A DNA stretch of 10,000 bases from Trachelipus rathkii (Eukaryota > Arthropoda > Malacostraca > Isopoda > Trachelipodidae), in the NCBI GenBank assembly GCA_015478945.1, contig JABUQX010142401.1, forward strand, positions 2,501 to 12,500. Reading direction: 5' to 3'. Position numbers and translations under genes: made by a program. The notes under the pieces were generated by a model, which worked only from the letters and a program-made list of their open reading frames with translations, made no database searches and was not told the origin of the DNA. The number at the start of each line of letters is the position of its first letter. The stretch's first letter is position 1. Below are positions 1-9,080 of the stretch, piece by piece.

Positions 1-150
1 AGTCAAAGAGTTTAGATAGAATACAAGTGAGGCCTTTATGGGGTGATAGTTGAAGGATCAGGCGGCTACACCTTTTTCAGGTCGGTTGGACATATGCGCG
101 CTTCAACACTGTGAGGAAAAGTAGTAGTATTAAGACATAGAGAGTAGAGT
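1..150 (-). pseudogene. Jockey-type reverse transcriptase remnant, outer left copy (continues past window edge)
   Basis: Read on the minus strand, this stretch matches base for base, with several small indels, the start of the better-preserved RT at 9480-9629. The shared landmarks are CTCTACTCTCTATGTCTTAATACT, split here only by small changes, then GAAGCGCGCATATGTCCAACC and CTCACTTGTATTCTATCTAAA. The reading frame is broken by indels: the PIPKKG and NYRPIAL codons seen in the right copy are shifted here. The coding direction is leftward, away from the window centre, so the rest of the RT domain would lie before base 1. The family assignment rests on the right copy; it is a non-LTR retrotransposon RT of the jockey/CR1 type. 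It is a dead fragment, not an expressed gene. Confidence 0.75.
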
Positions 151-555
151 TGAACGAAGACAGGTATGGTCTTTAAAATTGCTGTAATATTTCTTTTATT
201 TCTGCAATTGTTTTTAATGTGTTGTCAGCAGCTAAATATCAACGGGTACGAATTCCGAGATTGATTTAACAGCTTTGGCAGCCGCCAAATGCTATCGACA
301 TACTGAAAGTTCTAGCGGAGAATAATGTCAGAAGAATCCAGCTGTTTAAAAGTACAAAGTTAGTCGACTTTAAGCCAATTTGAAAACGAAAACACATTAA
401 AACTTTAGAAAAAATAATATAATACGTTAGTAATTAGTAATTACTACTTCATTATCTATCGATTGATGTTTTTTTCGGTTTTTCTACTATTAAACCCTTA
501 AAAACGTCGTCTGGCAAACATATAAGGTTCATAATTTTTATTTCGCTAAGATTTA
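151..555. other. Unrecognised spacer within left arm
   Basis: AT-rich sequence without an open frame of useful length or a recognised motif. It is also present inverted at about 9081-9470, with scattered one- and two-base differences. Its position directly upstream of the outward-facing RT remnant means it could be decayed retrotransposon sequence, but no endonuclease or gag-like motif is visible. Confidence 0.5.
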
Positions 556-599
556 GGGGGGGGGCAATTGCCCCCCCTGCACCCCCCTGCCTACGCCCA
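556..599 (-). repeat. G/C-rich transposon-like terminus, left arm
   Basis: A run of eight or nine G is followed by CAATTG, a C run, TGCACCCCCCTGCC and TACGCCCA. Read on the minus strand the end is TGGGCGTAGGCAGGGGGG. Ends of the type (CA)GGGCGTAGCCAGGGG are known from hAT-like DNA transposons. If this is one, its interior lies to the left and the next 8 bases (TTATAATA) would be the place to look for a target duplication. No matching opposite end is visible in the window before base 556. GGGGGGCAATTGCCCCCC can also fold on itself. The family call is an inference from terminal motif only. Confidence 0.45.
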
Positions 600-824
600 T
601 TATAATACCGTACCTAAAACTGAAACATTCCTGATGACTCATGTTCTTCAAAATATAGTTTGTGATGACTTGACCAAAATTATATTTATTTGTATACTTA
701 TTTATTTGTTAATTGAAGTGACAACATTGGTTTGATATTTTTTTAATTAATGATATTCTTTGTTCCTTCATTAAAACAACTAATAGTATTTACTACTACT
801 ACTACCCATAATACTACTGCTACA
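600..824. other. Highly conserved arm segment before the (AAT)n tract
   Basis: No gene seen. This segment is nearly identical to the reverse complement of 8811-9036 and ends in an impure ACT-type trinucleotide stretch (about 791-823) that leads into the AAT microsatellite. Confidence 0.6.
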
Positions 825-953
<129 letters not shown>

Positions 954-1374
954 TTTTCATAGCTTTTCAATTGAGGAAACAGAGCGGAATTAGTGGTTTG
1001 TTCTTGATATTTACAAATAAAAATAACTAATAACTATAAATAATATAAACCACTGAATTTAAAATGAAAAATTCATATAAGAGAGGACTACAATAAATTT
1101 TATATCGGCGATCTTAATAACGTATCATGGATATCAGGTTGTGGGATTGGAGGTTCATCAACTACAGAACCCCTAGAAATTTTACAGACTTGAATCTAGG
1201 GTGCTAATTTTTATTTACAGTCCTTCTAAAAAGATCTTGGTGCATCTTTCCCTGAACTCTATCCTTGCAGAATCTACTCCTACTTCCTCCAAGTCCCAAT
1301 TACTTAACTAAGATTGTATGTGATCGAGATCCGAGGGTTTTATCATATAGCTAGCTATATGAACATTATGGGGT
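954..1374. other. Unrecognised spacer in left arm with an 18-bp perfect palindrome
   Basis: No gene is visible. Bases 960-1130 are almost identical to the partner arm, whereas 1190-1310 is clearly diverged. CATATAGCTAGCTATATG at 1344-1361 is a perfect self-complementary 18-mer and is conserved in the right arm at 8291-8308. It sits about 20 bp before the inner RT remnant. Confidence 0.6.
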
Positions 1375-1800
1375 CAATTCTCTACTCTCTATGGCTATCC
1401 ACCACATTCTTCAATGGCAAAAGCAAACATGTGTCGCCCTAATACCGAAGAAGATAGCCTTTCTGAACATTCTAACAATAGCCCCTCCCCTATGGCTCTC
1501 ACCTGTGTTTAATATAAGGTAACTTGAATCTACCCCAAAATTTCCATTTCATAAATCATCTGCATAGATTCTAGTATCTCATTACCTTTTCCCGATCCAT
1601 CACCGGTATCTATTTTGACCCTCGAGGTCAACCGGTAACATTTTTTCCTATCTTGGCGATTTGTGCTTTTAAATCTTGTGGATGGGACGACTTATTCCTT
1701 CACTGTCATTAGTGGTGTTTATCAGGTTTTTATTTTGTCGTATCTTATTCCTACTTTCATTAATAACTTTCTCTGTTGATCTTCAAACTTTTCTTTCTAA
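1375..1800 (+). pseudogene. Decayed jockey-type reverse transcriptase remnant, inner left copy
   Basis: Starts with the same CTCTACTCTCTATG motif as the outer RT copies. Conceptual reading then shows, across shifted frames, a stretch like FLQWQK and IPKK, matching FPQCWK and IPKKG of the copy at 9480-10000. Further on come a PLWLS..F segment in place of PIALTCI, and SRSTGNIFSYLGDL matching SRSTGDILSYLTDL. The region between (about 1530-1620) and after 1670 is strongly degraded, with several stops. The order and spacing of these motifs make this the same RT family with much more decay than the right outer copy. A fold-back element begins at 1801, inside or at the end of this remnant. The right-arm equivalent is 7851-8283. 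Confidence 0.72.
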
Positions 1801-2858
1801 TTGTCGATGACTCGACTTTTCATTCCTTTATTTAGGCTATACAAGTCTGTTTCCTTTTTTACATCTAGAGTTGCTTCTTAATTTCAATTTCCGATTATAT
1901 ATAGTCTTGTTGACCTTGATAGTTTTCCAGTGGGGTCTTTTTAACCTTGTAAAATTCAGTTCTTCAAAAAACCAACTCTCCTTCAAAAACACCTCCAAAC
2001 TTTCCTCTTTCTTCGACTGCTTTGTGGTCTTTCCTGTGGGCAATATAATTTTTCGGTTTCAGTATTAACAACAAGTTATCTTTGAAACTTCAATAACAAT
2101 GTTTGCTTAGGTGGTTTCCAAGAAAATGGAAATTTTGTTAGGGCTGCGAAACTTTGTTTTTATTTTACAATTACTCCAACGAAACAGGGGTGTTTCCACC
2201 CTTGCCTGAAGTACCGCTTTCACATCTATAGGATGGTTTAAGTTGTACTTAACTTATTCTTTGGATTGGTTCGAGTGTAATACTAAAAGACTAATAAGCT
2301 GCTCTTTACTCTGACTCATTCTCCTAATGTTTTCGAAGCTACATTGGCTCTTTATCTTTTTCCTATAGATGCTACGTCGGCTGGGGCTCGACGTAGCATC
2401 TATAGGAAAAAGATAAAGAGCCAACGTAGCTTCGAAAACATATAGGAGAATGAGTCAGGGCAAGAGCAGCAGTATTCTTTTGTATTACTGAACAATCCAA
2501 GTGAAGTACCAGCTTGCATCTATAGGCCTGAACGACCACTCAGAAGTGGAAACACCTGTTTCGACCCGATAACAAAAAATAAAAGCAAAGAAAGTTTCAC
2601 AGCTAACAAAATTTCCATTTGGAAACCACCTAAGCTAAGCGTGAGCCATTGAGTTTCAAAAGACTGAACCGAAGGCCCTGTGCCACGAAAGACCTGGCGC
2701 ATCAGAGACGAGGTATTTGAAAGAGGGCCTGAAAACCACGGATACCTGAAACATCAGGTCAGCTGGGCCCATATACTAATCGGGGGTGAAATCAACTCTA
2801 GATGTAAAGAAAACGAACTTGTATAACCTACAATCTCGAAGATGGCAGTCATCACAAC
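1801..2858. mobile_element. Fold-back (long terminal inverted repeat) element inserted in the left arm
   Basis: The whole 1,058-bp block folds on itself around 2384. Left half 1801-2379 pairs with the reverse complement of 2389-2858. Landmarks are GATGAC near 1806 against GTCATC at 2847-2852, ACATCTAGAGTTG at 1861 against CAACTCTAGATGT near 2804, GCTTAGGTGG at about 2106 against CCACCTAAGC near 2630, and a near-perfect hairpin at the centre. The outer halves are diverged and the inner parts are close. It is bounded by CTAA at 1797-1800 and 2859-2862. The right arm has a single TTAG (CTAA on the other strand) at 7851-7854 with both flanks matching, which is an empty site. No transposase is visible, so it is non-autonomous. 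A 4-bp duplication does not by itself name the superfamily. Confidence 0.82.
2311..2458. repeat. Central near-perfect hairpin of the fold-back element
   Basis: Stem 2311-2379 pairs with 2389-2458 around a 9-base loop (GCTGGGGCT). I find one substitution (ATGTAGC against ACGTAGC) and one inserted base over about 69 pairs. As RNA this would form one long stem. It is much better preserved than the outer parts of the same element. Confidence 0.93.
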
Positions 2859-3041
2859 CTAAGAACACGTTTTTGATTTGGCAGAATTCTTCTAAACGGA
2901 AGAAGTTCTTCCTTTCTTATTTGATTTGTCAATATTCTTTCAAACGGAAGTAAATTTTCTAGCGAAATCAGAATTTTCTTCCATCCACAAGGTTGCTAAT
3001 TTTCGGTCTTCACGTTCTTTACTTTTCTTGACTTGAGTTTG

Positions 3042-3049
3042 TGACGTCA
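3042..3049. promoter_or_regulatory. CRE-like palindrome TGACGTCA (first copy)
   Basis: A perfect cAMP-response-element octamer inside GTGACGTCAC. With no gene next to it, function is unproven; it may be chance or part of an old repeat. Confidence 0.25.
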
Positions 3050-3212
3050 CATGAAATCGTAAAAAAATGTTTTTTTAATGTTTTCAAGTTTTCGAACCAC
3101 TATTTTATCTTCGAAATATATTAATTATGTTATTTCCCAAAGAACTAGTGAAATATAATTATAAAAATAAAAATTGAGAAATTTTATTTCTCTGTTATAA
3201 TTATCATTGTTG

Positions 3213-3220
3213 TGACGTCA
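3213..3220. promoter_or_regulatory. CRE-like palindrome TGACGTCA (second copy)
   Basis: The same octamer as at 3042-3049, 171 bp downstream, again preceded by TG. It lies about 40 bp before the first (TA)n tract. No gene start is seen nearby. Confidence 0.25.
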
Positions 3221-3257
3221 CTCAACAAAAGATCATATTTCAAACATGTTTTTAAAC

Positions 3258-3341
<84 letters not shown>

Positions 3342-3386
3342 GCATATATGGAGATACATATATGTATATATATATATATATATATG
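3258..3386. repeat. (TA)n microsatellite 1, interrupted
   Basis: TA dinucleotides with a single C at 3285 and a short break around 3340-3365 (TCGCATATATGGAGATACATATG). Frames reading Tyr-Ile repeats through it on both strands are artefacts of the dinucleotide. Confidence 0.97.
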
Positions 3387-3829
3387 AGCACTTTCCTTGA
3401 AAAAAAAATATGTTGCATAAAACTGTTGTACATATCGAAATATCAGCTGGGAACCCTAATCGTAAATCTAACACATACACTGTGACGTGTTAACTTAAAC
3501 TCAAATAGAAGAAGAGAAGTCACATGTTGCTTTTTATGCCATGTTAACAATTACAAGATATCTTGTTTCATTTTTTTATTTATTGAAAACAGGTTGGTTT
3601 AGCCGACAATGCCACAGAGGGGGCGAAGTCCAGAGCTATCCACCCATAGCCGAAGACCCTGACTTCTTTGTTTATCTTGGCATTTAATCTTGGTATTTCC
3701 TTTAGTTTAAAAAATAAAAAAAATATTGGCAACCTTGTCACTCTATATTGCCTTGAAATAATCGAAAAAAAATCGATTACATCACTCGTTCGATATATAT
3801 CGGTTAACATCCTTTTAAAGCGAAAGTTC
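3387..3829. other. 443-bp unrecognised segment between two (TA)n tracts
   Basis: No gene is supported. The segment contains a GC-richer island at about 3595-3660 (GCCGACAATGCCACAGAGG and following) in an AT-rich background, the 12-bp palindrome CGATATATATCG near 3791, and a right edge (GGTTAACATCC, near 3801) that resembles the left edge of the palindromic element at 3963 (GGTCAACATCC). Being flanked on both sides by TA repeats, it could be another old insertion into TA, but inverted ends were not found. Confidence 0.4.
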
Positions 3830-4608
<779 letters not shown>

Positions 4609-4613
4609 ATATA

Positions 4614-4695
<82 letters not shown>

Positions 4696-4747
4696 TCCCT
4701 ATATACTATATACTATATACTCACTTATATATATATATATATATATA
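4609..4747. repeat. (TA)n microsatellite 3, interrupted
   Basis: TA tract with breaks near 4632, 4660 and 4693-4725 (ACTCCCTATATACTATATAC and similar). It joins the palindromic element on the left to the LTR element on the right. Confidence 0.95.
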
Positions 4748-5558
4748 TGTACTAAATACTGTATTTACGCTATATAAGTATGTATTATAATCTTTATTGT
4801 AATTAGTAAAGCTAGAACTCTTGGGAGGCAAAGGCTATTATTATTATGAGAGGAGAAACAAAGCTCCAATCGTTATGTGTATTAGTATGTACGGTAAAAT
4901 TTTCTTACATCTTATAAAATCACACACATAACTATGTTTATTCCTTTTTGTATGTTATTTAAAATTGAAACAACCAATAGAACGTCTTTCTCCTACCGGC
5001 GATAGATGAAGCCAAAAGGGAGGAAAGACGCCAGTTAGTGAGGCCCCGACATCAGAGCCGTTACCAAGTGTCCCGACATCCTTAGAGGCTTTTTACAAAA
5101 GTATCATATTTTTGTAATAAAATTGAGGTGTTAGATTATTATTAATGTTCTTATAAAGAAAATCTCTTGTTAAGTATTTATTTGATACGCTAAGTTGCTT
5201 CACCTGTGAAATAATAAGATACTAATTAGAAAGAACGGTGATAGAGATCGAGTAAGGAACATGGCATTATATTATTTGCCCCACCTTGCAAACTGTTCTA
5301 AAATAAAATGTATATAATATGGGGATTTAAGTATTCACGAAAATATATTTAAAGGGTCTGTGACCCACTCCTTATTTATTATACAAATAAAAATTATCTA
5401 TTATTATGTGTGAAAACAACAAAATAAAAAGAATGTTAATAAAAGAATAACATCAAAATCTATTTAATACACCTTCCATCTTATTAATTATTGTACCCGA
5501 GGAGGGTGGGGTTGGTCTAGGTATAATTGATTAACTGATCTCATCATCTCGCGCTACA
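4748..5558 (-). repeat. LTR copy, 3' LTR in the inferred minus orientation
   Basis: Collinear with 6741-7529. About 300 bp, from GATACGCTAAG (near 5186) to GTACCCGAGG (near 5500), appear identical. Differences are clustered near 4760-4780, 5000-5030 (CGATAGATGAAGCC against AAAATCTGGTATC), 5076-5105 and 5500-5550. On the minus strand AATAAA lies at 4793-4798, about 45 bases from the repeat end, a typical place for an LTR polyadenylation signal. The repeat ends are TGTAC and TACA. Confidence 0.85.
4793..4798 (-). promoter_or_regulatory. AATAAA polyadenylation signal in 3' LTR
   Basis: The minus strand reads CAATAAAGATTATAA. The same signal is conserved in the other LTR at 6783-6788, while the plus-strand AATAAA nearby exists in only one copy. 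This supports the minus orientation. Confidence 0.45.
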
Positions 5559-5585
5559 TGTGATGCCCCCAGTATCGTGACTAAA
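5559..5585 (-). promoter_or_regulatory. Candidate polypurine tract next to 3' LTR
   Basis: Read on the minus strand, ACTGGGGGCATCACA directly precedes the LTR start TGTAGC. The GGGGGCA core is purine-rich but short, so this is a modest fit to a second-strand priming site. Confidence 0.35.
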
Positions 5586-5824
5586 AATACCAACCTGTCT
5601 GATAAAAAGGGTCAAAGGATAATAATAAAAATAAATAGCCCAATAATAATAATAATAATAAAATAACCTTACAGTGAAATTAGTGAAAGTGGCTAGTATT
5701 ATCTATTCCCAAGTGAGATTGACCAAAAAGTAAGTCAAGAGGTTATATTTAATAATAATGAAAGCCTATTCTTGTAACGTGAAGAAATTTTCTGTTTATA
5801 AACGAAAATAGAAAGTCGTTACCC

Positions 5825-5847
5825 AAAAAAAAAAAAAAAAAAAAAAA
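5825..5847. repeat. A-tract, 23 bases
   Basis: Pure A run inside the LTR element. No clear flanking target duplication was seen that would prove a retroposed tail. Confidence 0.95.
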
Positions 5848-6010
5848 GAAACTGAATATATACATCAGATACCAGAAAGCTTCGACCTGCTATTATATGG
5901 GGATGGGTAGAAAAAAACTCACGCCTGAAAGTCCAAAAAGCACTTCGTGAAAAGCTCGAGTTAAAATTTGAAATTCAAGAACCAGCGAGCCTAAAAAACA
6001 ATAACAACAA

Positions 6011-6011
<1 letters not shown>

Positions 6012-6041
<30 letters not shown>
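6012..6041. repeat. A-tract, 30 bases
   Basis: Pure A run preceded by an ACAATAACAACAAC stretch, a simple-sequence lead-in often seen at aged poly(A) tails. Confidence 0.95.
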
Positions 6042-6043
<2 letters not shown>

Positions 6044-6523
6044 AAATGTTCAACACTCTGGCTGGGAGGAAGAAAATTGGGGAAGGGAAATTAAGAAAAA
6101 TACCCCCAACATACCCTTACCGCCTGCTAAAAATAAACAAAAGTTCTATAGAAATTTGGGTGAATCAAAAGACATAACACCGAAGACCCCAAAATATTCA
6201 AATTCACCTCTATGCAGAAACGAACTAAAGCTCAAAATTGCTGTCTGTTAAAGTACTGAACCGCGTTGTGATGGCGCTCAAAGAATAAAGGAAGGAACAT
6301 AGGAAGTCCTCTCCCGCGCAAATGGTATTTTATTTTTTGTAAGTGCAAATTCAATCTTATAATTATTTTGTGTTATTAAAAATTAATTAAAATATATTGT
6401 TCGAATTAATATAAAAGCATATAAAAAATTATCTAGTAGAACGAAAAGTAATAAAACTTTCGTTCATTATACCATGTGAGAGAGGGGAGGAGTTATCTCC
6501 TGTCCCAAATCGACATCTGACTA

Positions 6524-6531
6524 TGACGTCA
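6524..6531. promoter_or_regulatory. CRE-like palindrome TGACGTCA (third copy)
   Basis: A third perfect octamer in the window, here inside the LTR element interior and 43 bases before the longest A-tract. There is no evidence of function beyond the motif. Confidence 0.2.
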
Positions 6532-6569
6532 TTCGGGTAGGTGCAGGTCTATAGGCAGAAGACCGAGGC

Positions 6570-6573
<4 letters not shown>

Positions 6574-6610
<37 letters not shown>
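6574..6610. repeat. A-tract, 37 bases
   Basis: The longest homopolymer in the window. It lies about 130 bp from the inferred 5' LTR boundary. Confidence 0.95.
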
Positions 6611-6613
<3 letters not shown>

Positions 6614-6718
6614 GAGTTTATCGGTAAAAATGAAATAAATTCTACGGAATATTTTTGCCGACTTTAAAATTTTTTAAAAAAATGTATTTTTTTAGAATTG
6701 AAGGCTGGGTATTCTTGA

Positions 6719-6736
6719 CTAGCCGGGGATGCACCA
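6719..6736 (-). promoter_or_regulatory. Candidate tRNA primer binding site
   Basis: The plus strand reads CTAGCCGGGGATGCACCA, which ends like a tRNA 3' terminus (…GCACCA). The minus strand therefore begins TGGTGCATCCCCGG, 4 bases (TATT) after the LTR end. TGGTGCAT is also how a tRNA-Gly primer site starts, but the following bases do not match a tRNA that I can name. Presence of TGG at this place is the main reason for the minus orientation. Confidence 0.5.
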
Positions 6737-6740
6737 AATA

Positions 6741-7524
6741 TGTACTAAGTATAGTACTATATAAAATAATGCTATTATAATCTTTATTGTAATTAATAAA
6801 GCTAGAACTCTTGGGAGGCAAAGGCTATTATTATTGAGGAGAAACAAAGCTCCAATCGTTATGTGTATTAGTATGTACGGTAAAATTTTCTTACATCTTA
6901 TAAAATCACACACATAACTATGTTTATTCCTTTTGTATGTTATTTAAAATTGAAACAGCCAATAGAACGTCTCTCTCCTACCGGCAAAATCTGGTATCGG
7001 AGGGAAGACGCCAGTTAGTGAGGCCCCGACATCAGAGCCGTTACCAAGTGTCCCGGGCATCGGCACAAAATTTATTATTTTTGTAATAAAATTAAAGGTG
7101 TTAGATTATTATTAATGTTCTTATAAAGAAAATCTCTTGTTAAGTGTCATTTGATACGCTAAGTTGCTTCACCTGTGAAATAATAAGATACTAATTAGAA
7201 AGAACGGTGATAGAGATCGAGTAAGGAACATGGCATTATATTATTTGCCCCACCTTGCAAACTGTTCTAAAATAAAATGTATATAATATGGGGATTTAAG
7301 TATTCACGAAAATATATTTAAAGGGTCTGTGACCCACTCCTTATTTATTATACAAATAAAAATTATCTATTATTATGTGTGAAAACAACAAAATAAAAAG
7401 AATGTTAATAAAAGAATAACATCAAAATCTATTTAATACACCTTCCATCTTATTAATTATTGTACCCGAGGGGGTGAGGGATTTAATTCTATGTTTAATT
7501 GATTACTGAACTCATCTACTCCCG

Positions 7525-7529
<5 letters not shown>
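6741..7529 (-). repeat. LTR copy, 5' LTR in the inferred minus orientation
   Basis: Starts TGTACTAAGT and ends CCGGTACA on the plus strand, directly followed by TATATA. AATAAA on the minus strand lies at 6783-6788. It is slightly shorter than the other copy because of small deletions near 6830, 6990 and 7055-7070. A minus-strand frame over 6719-6913 is not a gene. Confidence 0.85.
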
Positions 7530-7594
<65 letters not shown>

Positions 7595-7606
7595 AACTAT
7601 TTCTCT

Positions 7607-7679
<73 letters not shown>
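7530..7679. repeat. (TA)n microsatellite 4
   Basis: TA tract broken once by AAACAACTATTTCTCTCTTT at 7591-7610. It forms the right side of the target site of the LTR element. Confidence 0.97.
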
Positions 7680-7681
<2 letters not shown>

Positions 7682-7850
7682 TAAACTATAACACTAAAAA
7701 ATCCTAATTAATAGCCTTTATAGGCTTAGGTCTGTGCTGTAAAATGTAAACAATCTCAAAACTGAAGAATGTTCATTTGATTTTTCATCGAAAATGAACT
7801 CAAGAACGTCCTTCGATTTGGAAGAAAAACTTGCCAAATCTAAAACGCCT
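7680..7850. other. Right-arm inner margin, no gene
   Basis: AT-rich. The part nearest 7850 resembles, inverted, the sequence just after the fold-back insertion in the left arm. A minus-strand frame across 7718-7975 stays open but shows only low-grade resemblance to the decayed RT and nothing else. Confidence 0.45.
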
Positions 7851-8283
7851 TTAGAAAGAAAAGTTTGAAGATCAACAGAGAAAGTTATTAATGAAAGTAG
7901 GAATAAGATACGACAAAATAAAAACCTGATAAACACCACTAATGACAGTGAAGGAATAAGTCGTCCCATCCACAAGATTTAAAAGCACAAATCGCCAAGA
8001 TAGGAAAAAATGTTACCGGTTGACCTCGAGGGTCAAAATAGATACCGGTGATGGATCGGGAAAAGGTAATGAGATACTAGAATCTATGTAGATGATTTAT
8101 GAAATGGAAATTTTGGGATAGATTCAAGTTACCTTATATTAAACACAGGTGAGAGCCATAGGGGAGGGGCTATTGTTAGAATGTTCAGAAAGGCTATCTT
8201 CTTCGGTATTAGGCGGACATAAGCTTGCTTTTGCCATTGAAGGAATGTATTGGATAGGGCCATAGAGAGTAGAGTTGACCTCA
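7851..8283 (-). pseudogene. Decayed jockey-type reverse transcriptase remnant, inner right copy
   Basis: Minus-strand counterpart of 1375-1800. An open minus frame at 8129-8338 contains STLLSMALSNTFLQWQKQ, AYVRLIPKK and then a frame-shifted stretch. This aligns with LYSLCLNTNTFPQCWKRAYVQPIPKK of the outer copy at 9480 onward. The continuation reads SRSTGN-like on the minus strand near 8030, and a possible FLSK segment near 7850-7860 where the outer copy has SLLSKL. Several frame changes show it is dead. It points inward, opposite in direction to the outer RT on the same arm. Confidence 0.72.
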
Positions 8284-8684
8284 TAATGTTCATATAGCTA
8301 GCTATATGATAAAATCCTACGATCTCGATCACATACAATCTTAGTTAAGTAATTGGGACTTCTGAGGAAGTAGCAGTAGGAGTCTTCAAGGATAGAGTTG
8401 GATAGAAAGATGCAGCTAGATGTTTTTTATAAGGACTTTAAATAAAAATTTTGTCTTAGATTCCAAGTTTTATATGGATTGATAGATCTCAAATCTACAA
8501 CCTGATATCCATATTACGTTATTAGATCGCCGATATAAAATTTATTGTAGTCCTCTCTTATATGAATTTTTCATTTTAAATTCAGTGGTTTATATTATTT
8601 ATAGTTATTAGTTATTTTTATTTGTAAATATCAAGAACAAACCACTAATTCCGCTCTGTTTCCTCAATTGAAAAGCTATGAAAA
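8284..8684. other. Unrecognised spacer in right arm
   Basis: Counterpart of 954-1374, including the palindrome CATATAGCTAGCTATATG at 8291-8308. No gene seen. The 8340-8500 part is the most diverged between arms; 8510-8684 is almost identical. Confidence 0.6.
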
Positions 8685-8810
<126 letters not shown>

Positions 8811-9036
8811 TGTAGCAGTAGTATTATGGGTAGTAGTAGTAGTAAATACTATTAGTTGTTTTAATGAAGGAACAAAGATATCATTAATTAAAAAATATCG
8901 AACCCAATGTTGTCCATTTCAAATTAACAAATAAATAAGTATACAAATAAATATAATTTTGGTCAAGTCATCACAAACTATATTTTGAAGAACATGAGTC
9001 ATCAGGAATGTTTCAGTTTTAGGTACGGTATTATAA
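8811..9036. other. Highly conserved arm segment after the (ATT)n tract
   Basis: No gene seen. It is nearly identical to the reverse complement of 600-824. The minus-strand open frame across 8919-9164 runs over this segment and the G/C-rich block and is not credible as a gene. Confidence 0.6.
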
Positions 9037-9080
9037 TGGGCGTAGGCAGGGGGGTGCAGGGGGGCAGTTGCCCCCCCCCC
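9037..9080 (+). repeat. G/C-rich transposon-like terminus, right arm
   Basis: TGGGCGTAGGCAGGGGGG, then TGCAGGGGGGCAGTTGCCC. It is the mirror of 556-599 and opens outward, with the possible element interior to the right. The homopolymer lengths differ by one or two bases from the left copy, and the left arm carries about 11 extra bases beside it (GCTAAGATTTA). Confidence 0.45.

Larger units (their letters stand above)
2859..3257. other. Left flank remainder: short repeat and two TGACGTCA sites, no gene
   Basis: The first 50 bases resemble the reverse complement of about 7800-7850, so this is the arm continuing past the fold-back insertion. A 30-bp motif starting TTGATTTG and ending AAACGGAAG occurs at 2873-2902 and again at 2921-2950 with about five differences. 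Perfect TGACGTCA octamers lie at 3042-3049 and 3213-3220. No open frame of interest is present. Confidence 0.55.
5559..6740 (-). other. Interior of the LTR element, non-coding with three long A-tracts
   Basis: No frame on either strand resembles gag or pol. Plus-strand A-tracts lie at 5825-5847 (23), 6012-6041 (30) and 6574-6610 (37), and a short (AAT)n at 5641-5661. One plus-strand frame near 5893-6010 (reading WGWVEKNSRLKVQKALREKL) stays open into the second A-tract but has no start context and no family I recognise. TGACGTCA occurs at 6524-6531. The interior is much shorter than the 4-6 kb needed for gag-pol. Confidence 0.6.
4748..7529 (-). mobile_element. Non-autonomous LTR-retrotransposon-like element inserted in (TA)n
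   Basis: Two direct repeats of 811 and 789 bp bound a 1,182-bp interior. Both repeats start TGTACTAA and end with TACA, the TG...CA form of LTRs. TATA precedes 4748 and follows 7529, fitting a 4-bp target duplication inside a TA tract; Ty3/Gypsy elements such as 17.6 and 297 are known to prefer such TA-rich targets. A primer-binding-site-like sequence 4 bases inside the right-hand repeat puts the element on the minus strand, making 6741-7529 the 5' LTR. The interior has no gag, protease, RT or integrase, so it would depend on another element. The long stretches of perfect identity between the LTRs suggest a fairly recent insertion, with some clustered differences. Confidence 0.75.

Noticed and set aside
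1837..2068. Overlapping frames on both strands in the fold-back element (also 2520-2702)
   Set aside because: No recognisable domain, and the same stretch in the opposite half of the element is not conserved at protein level.
3595..3660. Possible tRNA-derived SINE head (GGCGAAGTCC resembles a B box)
   Set aside because: No matching A box at the right spacing and no tail; the match is too weak.
5893..6010. Open plus-strand stretch running into an A-tract, possible processed pseudogene
   Set aside because: About 39 codons with no start, no recognised family and no flanking target duplication.
6719..6913. 64-codon minus-strand frame at the edge of the 5' LTR
   Set aside because: Hydrophobic by composition and spans the LTR boundary and primer site; the other LTR copy does not keep it open.
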